From positions 1 to 8,809 of the forward strand of contig CAZHNG010000284.1 in assembly GCA_964533785.1 (NCBI GenBank): a DNA stretch of 8,809 bases, given 5' to 3'. The notes under the pieces were generated by a model, which saw nothing but the letters and a program-made list of their open reading frames with translations, was not told the origin of the DNA and ran no database searches. This DNA comes from JANQRV01 sp964533785. Lineage in GTDB: Bacteria > Bacteroidota > Bacteroidia > Chitinophagales > Saprospiraceae. Shown in pieces: positions 5,492 to 8,809 of this stretch (positions are counted from its first letter, which is position 1; every line of letters begins with the position of its first letter). A program made the position numbers and the translations under genes.

Positions 5492-6544
5492 ATGATCAAC
5501 CGACTTTTGCTTAGTTTGCTAATTATTTCCTTTACGCCATTATCGGTAAAAACCCAATCCTACGGTACTCTTTCTACTAATGAACCATTAAGCTTAAATA
5601 GCATTTTCACCACCCTAAATCATTCGGAATTACTGGAAGCCAGCTTAACTACCGATTTGGATCAGTTAATGGCCAATATCAAAACCGAAACCTACCAGCC
5701 CGGTGTTTTCTCTTTTGTTGATCAAAATGGCCGAACCGTAACCTACGATGTCAAGTTGCGACCGCGAGGCAAATTTCGTAGACGGGTATGCGATTTTCCA
5801 CCTTTGAAAATGAAGTTTTCAGAGCAACAATTAGTGGCAAATGGATATGCGTTGTTCAACTCGGTTAAATTAGTTACCCATTGTTTAAAAGACAAAGTGG
5901 CCGGTGAAAATAATGTTCTCAGAGAATATTTGGCTTACCGCATATTCAACCTTATTTCTAGTAACAGCTATAAAGTACAATTGGTAAAGATCAACTACAT
6001 CAATAGCAATGACCCTAAGGACAAACTTACGCGTTATGCTTTTATGATTGAAGGAACCAAAGAAATGGCTTACCGGCTCGGAGGAGAGGAGTGCGAATGC
6101 GTCAATCCACCACGGGATATCATCTCCAAAAAAGACGAAAACCTGGTCGCCCTTTTTCAATATCTAATCGGGAATGAAGATTGGAACATCAAAATGCTAC
6201 GCAACCTAAAATTAGCAAAGCCCGTAGATGGCAGCGCAATGATCCCCGTTCCGTACGATTTTGATTTTTCTGGTTTTGTAAATGCGCCATACGCTTTGCC
6301 TAATTCAGACCTCAACATGCAATCCGTCACCGAACGGGCACTATTAGGCTGGCACGTTGACCCAAAGCGATTAAAAGTGAACGTTAATTACTACGAAGTA
6401 AAACGCACAGCTATTGAAGAACTCATCAGTAACTTCAAGTTACTTGGTCTCAACACCCGCGATGAATTGTTATTATATATCGAAACTTTTTATTACGATC
6501 TGGACAAAATCATCGCTATGAACAAAGAAAGGCAACGAGATTGA
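5492..6544 (+). CDS. Exported protein with CotH-like motifs, function unproven
   Basis: This is a 350-residue protein with a signal peptide (about 1-22, MINRLLLSLL...SVKTQS), so it probably acts in the periplasm or at the surface. I recognise it as a family recurrent in Bacteroidota but without an established function. Conserved-looking blocks are VKLRPRGKFRRRVCDFPPLKMKF (87-109, broken here as VKLRPRGKFR then RRVCDFPPLKMKF), LREYLAYRIFNLISSNSYKVQLVKINY (143-169), NEDWNIKMLRN (228-238) and PVPYDFDFSGFVNAPYA (252-268). The arrangement of an N-containing loop followed by a P-Y-D-F-D-F motif resembles the catalytic N and metal-binding D of CotH-type atypical protein kinases, and the RGN/RPRG-like block also fits. 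A kinase role is therefore a hypothesis only. It is monocistronic, convergent with the sulfatase, and its stop codon lies 11 bp before the CATTGCT array. Confidence 0.8.
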   Translation: MINRLLLSLLIISFTPLSVKTQSYGTLSTNEPLSLNSIFTTLNHSELLEASLTTDLDQLMANIKTETYQPGVFSFVDQNGRTVTYDVKLRPRGKFRRRVCDFPPLKMKFSEQQLVANGYALFNSVKLVTHCLKDKVAGENNVLREYLAYRIFNLISSNSYKVQLVKINYINSNDPKDKLTRYAFMIEGTKEMAYRLGGEECECVNPPRDIISKKDENLVALFQYLIGNEDWNIKMLRNLKLAKPVDGSAMIPVPYDFDFSGFVNAPYALPNSDLNMQSVTERALLGWHVDPKRLKVNVNYYEVKRTAIEELISNFKLLGLNTRDELLLYIETFYYDLDKIIAMNKERQRD

Positions 6545-6555
6545 AATTCGACAAC

Positions 6556-6702
6556 CATTGCTCATTGTTCATCGCTCATTGCTCATTGCTCATTGCTCAT
6601 TGCTCATCGCTCATTGTTCATCGCTCATTGTTTATTGCTCATTGTTTATTGCTCATTGCTCATTGCACATTGCTCATCGCTCATTGCTCATTGTTCATCG
6701 CC
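6556..6702 (+). repeat. 21-unit heptamer tandem array, CATTGCT family
   Basis: Twenty-one uninterrupted seven-base units run from 6556 to 6702 with no indels. The consensus is CATTGCT. Common variants are CATTGTT, CATCGCT and TATTGCT, nearly all C/T transitions at unit positions 1, 4 or 6; CATTGCA occurs once. The array fills almost the whole gap between the convergent CotH-like and sulfatase genes and extends 22 bases into the sulfatase coding sequence. Because 7 is not a multiple of 3, every frame reads as a seven-residue protein repeat (LIAHCSL-like), which produces meaningless open frames. Confidence 0.95.
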
Positions 6703-8270
6703 CCCACACTACCCCACCAACCATTGCCAGGATCGTAACCTTCGGATAAGAACCCTAATCGCTGCGCTTCCAATTTAGGCAGACGTTCCGTTCTTACCGT
6801 TTCCAGGTAAGCTTTTTCTTTAGCTGGATCGTACTCCGGATCCTGTTCGGGAAATTTTGCCTTTACTTCACTCAAGAAAGTAAACAAGTCATTGCGCAAT
6901 GCTTCAACCATTACGGGATGCTCAGCAGAAACATCCGTTGTTTCTTCGAGATCAGTTTCCAGGTCATATAATTCATCACGGCCATCTTCGTAGTAATGAA
7001 TCAATTTCCAATTGCCTTTGCGGATAATAGAAGAAGGTTCTCCTCCCTGATTACCATAATGGGGATAATGCCAGATCAATGACCGCTGGGCAATGGAATC
7101 GCCGCGCAATAGGGGCACCAAACTAACCCCATCCCGGTGTTCATCCGGCAAGGGATCCATTCCGATCAATTCCAGTAAAGTAGGATAAAAGTCTGTTCCG
7201 GTAACCGGTGTTTCACACCTCTCTCCTCCTGAAGTAATACCTGGCACTTTCATAAAATAAGGTTCCCGGATCCCCCCTTCAAATTGATAGCCTTTTCCGG
7301 CCCGCAACGGCGAGTTGGAAGTAGCAAAAGCATCACCGGCGGCTACTCCTCCGTTATCGGAAGTAAAAACAACGATGGTATTTTCGTCTAAGCCTAAATC
7401 ATCCAGCGTATTCAGCACCAATCCAACTGCATCATCCATCGCTTCCACTAATCCTGCATAAACGGGATTATCCTGCACTTGACGAATGGGTAAATATTTA
7501 CCCATTTCGAAACCATTTTCAGCGACACCTTGCCGTTGGGCCTTATCCCGGTATTTGCGCCATTTTTCCTGGGTGGTCTGTATAGGACCGTGCACTGCGT
7601 AAAAAGACAAAAATGCGAAAAAAGTCGAATCCTGATGAGCCTTGATAAAATCGGCAGTTTCTTGTGCAAGCCGCATGGATAAATTTTCGCCATTCCGCCG
7701 GTTTTCGAGATTGGGGTTTTCCCAGGGAGAAAAATAACCACCCCACGGACTTCCAACGTCCCAGCCTCCTTTGTTGATGTCGAAACCATGGTCAGTCGGC
7801 CAGGAGCCCTTGCTGCCCAAATGCCATTTACCAGCAAAAAAAGTGGTATAGCCCGCAGCCTTTACTGCTTCGGGCAGCGTAATGTAATCATGAGGTAAAT
7901 TATGTACGTATTCTGGTGGTAGTAATTTGTTAAACCGGCCTTGCTGACGCCATTCCGTTCCCGTTTTGGCACCTATCCAATCGGTAATGCCGTGCCGGGC
8001 GGGAAACCTTCCGGACATAATGCTTGCGCGGGAAGGACTACACACCTGGCAGGTCGCATAGCCATTAGTAAAGATCATCCCTTCGTTGGCAATGCGGTCA
8101 ATGTTGGGCGTCTCGTAATAATCACTTCCCATACAACTGAGGTCATGGTATCCCAGATCATCAGCAAGAATAAATAAAATGTTTAACGGTTGTTCGGTAT
8201 GCTCTTCTTCTTCCGTTTGGCAGGCGGTAAAAAATAAGGATAGTGTGATCAGATAAGAGAGGTTTTTCAT
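6681..8270 (-). CDS. Lipoprotein sulfatase (FGly-dependent, S1 family)
   Basis: This is a 529-residue sulfatase that hydrolyses sulfate esters, probably on a sulfated polysaccharide or its fragments. A lipoprotein signal peptide ends at C17 (LSLFFTAC), so it is probably membrane-anchored. Alkaline-phosphatase-fold landmarks are NILFILADDLG with metal ligands D37/D38, the signature C77-S-P-S-R81 in CSPSRASIMSGR (C77 to be oxidised to formylglycine by a maturase not in this window), GKWHLG (K148, H150), AVHGP (H227), TSDNGG (D305, N306) and GKGYQFEGGIREP (K326). The C-terminal subdomain runs to about 500. The subfamily and substrate are not determinable here, and no SusC/SusD pair or glycoside hydrolase is adjacent. 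The last residues AMNNEQ and the TGA stop are encoded by the CATTGCT array, so the tail was shaped by repeat expansion. The ATG follows an A-rich leader. Confidence 0.95.
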   Translation of the reverse strand: MKNLSYLITLSLFFTACQTEEEEHTEQPLNILFILADDLGYHDLSCMGSDYYETPNIDRIANEGMIFTNGYATCQVCSPSRASIMSGRFPARHGITDWIGAKTGTEWRQQGRFNKLLPPEYVHNLPHDYITLPEAVKAAGYTTFFAGKWHLGSKGSWPTDHGFDINKGGWDVGSPWGGYFSPWENPNLENRRNGENLSMRLAQETADFIKAHQDSTFFAFLSFYAVHGPIQTTQEKWRKYRDKAQRQGVAENGFEMGKYLPIRQVQDNPVYAGLVEAMDDAVGLVLNTLDDLGLDENTIVVFTSDNGGVAAGDAFATSNSPLRAGKGYQFEGGIREPYFMKVPGITSGGERCETPVTGTDFYPTLLELIGMDPLPDEHRDGVSLVPLLRGDSIAQRSLIWHYPHYGNQGGEPSSIIRKGNWKLIHYYEDGRDELYDLETDLEETTDVSAEHPVMVEALRNDLFTFLSEVKAKFPEQDPEYDPAKEKAYLETVRTERLPKLEAQRLGFLSEGYDPGNGWWGSVGAMNNEQ

Positions 8271-8302
8271 TTTTTAAAATTTAGTTCTGCTGGCTTATTA
8301 AG

Positions 8303-8380
8303 ATCTTTATCTGTGCTCATGAAGCGTCTGAGCACTAAAGATAAAAAATTATACTTGCCTCCCTATCTGTAAGGTAAGTA
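8303..8380. promoter_or_regulatory. Two dyads in the divergent sulfatase/zinc-finger intergenic region
   Basis: Dyad 1 has GTGCTCA (8313-8319) opposite TGAGCAC (8329-8335), extended by ATCTTTA (8303-8309) opposite TAAAGAT (8336-8342) with a three-base bulge. Dyad 2 has TACTTGCCT (8352-8360) opposite AGGTAAGTA (8372-8380), with one G-T pair. They lie 33-110 bp upstream of the sulfatase start and could be operators or leader structures. No promoter boxes were convincing: TATCTTTA on the minus strand (8336-8343) is one base off the -7 consensus and lacks a -33 partner. Confidence 0.4.
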
Positions 8381-8418
8381 GTCAAACGTATTTCCTTATC
8401 TTGGTCCGAAAACCACCT

Positions 8419-8692
8419 ATGCCACTACGACCCAAACGCTGTAATCACATGCCATCTGAAGAAAATTTGCTAATGCCTAAAGCTTACGAATGTGAAATAT
8501 GCGTAAAACAAGGCGATCGATGGGTACACCTGCGCACCTGCCAAACCTGCGGCGTAACCCTTCTGTGATTCTTCACCTAATAAACATGCTACTCAACATT
8601 TCAAGGAAACGGGACACCCGGTAGTCATTTCAGCCGAACCGGGCGAGAAATGGCTTTGGTGTTATGGGCACCGGCTTTTCTTTAATTATTAG
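8419..8692 (+). pseudogene. UBP-type zinc-finger protein, frameshifted
   Basis: Two adjoining frames together encode a bacterial zf-UBP domain of about 91 residues. Frame one starts at ATG 8419 and gives 48 recognisable residues with zinc ligands C8, H10, C25, C28, C41 and C44, including GDRWVHLRTCQTCG, before running into TGA at 8566-8568. The frame starting at 8564 continues the family exactly: CDSSPNKHATQHF, then GHPVVISAEPGEKWLWCYGH, with TAG at 8690-8692. The family normally has CC-D-S-S at the junction. Here one cysteine codon is reduced to a single C (8563), so a two-base deletion explains the break and removes a zinc ligand. In eukaryotes this domain binds the ubiquitin C-terminus; its bacterial role is unknown. 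It may be a recent pseudogene or a sequencing error. It is divergent from the sulfatase. Confidence 0.85.
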
Positions 8693-8809
8693 ATACTAAA
8701 TGCCATATTTGAGATGCCTGAAATTCCGGAAACTTTAAACCTTTGGTTAATTTTATACTTAGTACACTGTAACACAAATTTCTTTGCATTTTGAAGCCGT
8801 CTTTTTGCC
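8693..8809. other. Intergenic tail, no feature recognised
   Basis: This is the 117 bp after the zinc-finger gene. A 26-codon open frame from ATG 8714 has no recognisable character. TTTCTTTG (8779-8786) resembles a -7 box with one mismatch but lacks a -33 box at the right spacing. Nothing is called. Confidence 0.5.

Noticed and set aside
6556..6702. Possible CRISPR array
   Set aside because: Units are 7 bases with no spacers and no cas genes; it is a simple heptamer tandem repeat.
6541..6778. Overlapping plus-strand open frames with LIAHCSL-type seven-residue repeats
   Set aside because: They are produced by the CATTGCT array in all three frames; no start signal, no conserved non-repeat part and no codon character.
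7941..8177. Plus-strand open frame opposite the sulfatase
   Set aside because: It is a shadow of the sulfatase active-site region on the other strand.
8557..8570. Programmed +1 frameshift in the zinc-finger gene
   Set aside because: The CTT-CTG-TGA context lacks good re-pairing after a shift and would still lose the conserved cysteine; a two-base deletion explains the sequence better.
8714..8794. Short open frame after the zinc-finger gene
   Set aside because: Only 26 codons, with no recognisable motif or start signal.

Overview
The window looks like a chromosomal accessory stretch from a member of the Bacteroidota, most likely a Saprospiraceae/Lewinella-like bacterium. Supporting signs are AT-leaning base composition, A-rich translation starts without strong Shine-Dalgarno sites, one promoter of the TAnnTTTG type, a LytS/LytR-type two-component pair, lipoprotein and Sec signal peptides ending in AQ or AC, an FGly-type sulfatase, and abundant seven-base tandem repeats between genes. 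The family-level assignment is inference.

Layout. Positions 1-67 hold a heptamer array (TCTAGCG). A response regulator (81-794) and its histidine kinase (855-1898) follow, both on the minus strand and evidently one operon. The 257 bp upstream of the kinase is filled by two palindromes: a long hairpin (1922-1976) and a 175 bp imperfect palindrome with 17 bp perfect terminal inverted repeats (1976-2150), which resembles a miniature transposable element. Then come an exported alpha/beta hydrolase (2156-3067), a REP-associated tyrosine transposase (RAYT, 3206-3877) bracketed by two near-identical perfect hairpins (3162-3211 and 3912-3962), and an exported beta-lactamase-fold serine hydrolase (4087-5148), all on the minus strand.

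A 343 bp intergenic region (5149-5491) carries two short heptamer arrays in opposite orientation, from the same family as the array at the window start. A plus-strand exported protein with CotH-like motifs (5492-6544) converges on a lipoprotein sulfatase (6681-8270, minus). The gap between them is filled by a 21-unit array of a second heptamer (CATTGCT), and this array encodes the last residues and the stop codon of the sulfatase. Divergent from the sulfatase is a small UBP-type zinc-finger gene (8419-8692) broken by a two-base loss at a zinc-binding cysteine. Nothing else is recognised up to 8809.

How the genes fit together. The kinase and regulator form a signalling pair whose targets cannot be read from the window. 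The hydrolases, sulfatase and CotH-like protein are separate exported enzymes typical of a polymer-degrading, surface-active bacterium, and no shared pathway is evident. The most distinctive feature is repeat biology: four kinds of structured repeat (RAYT-flanking hairpins, a MITE-like palindrome, and two heptamer families) occupy nearly every intergenic space. The RAYT with its matching hairpins is the best candidate for a functional element.
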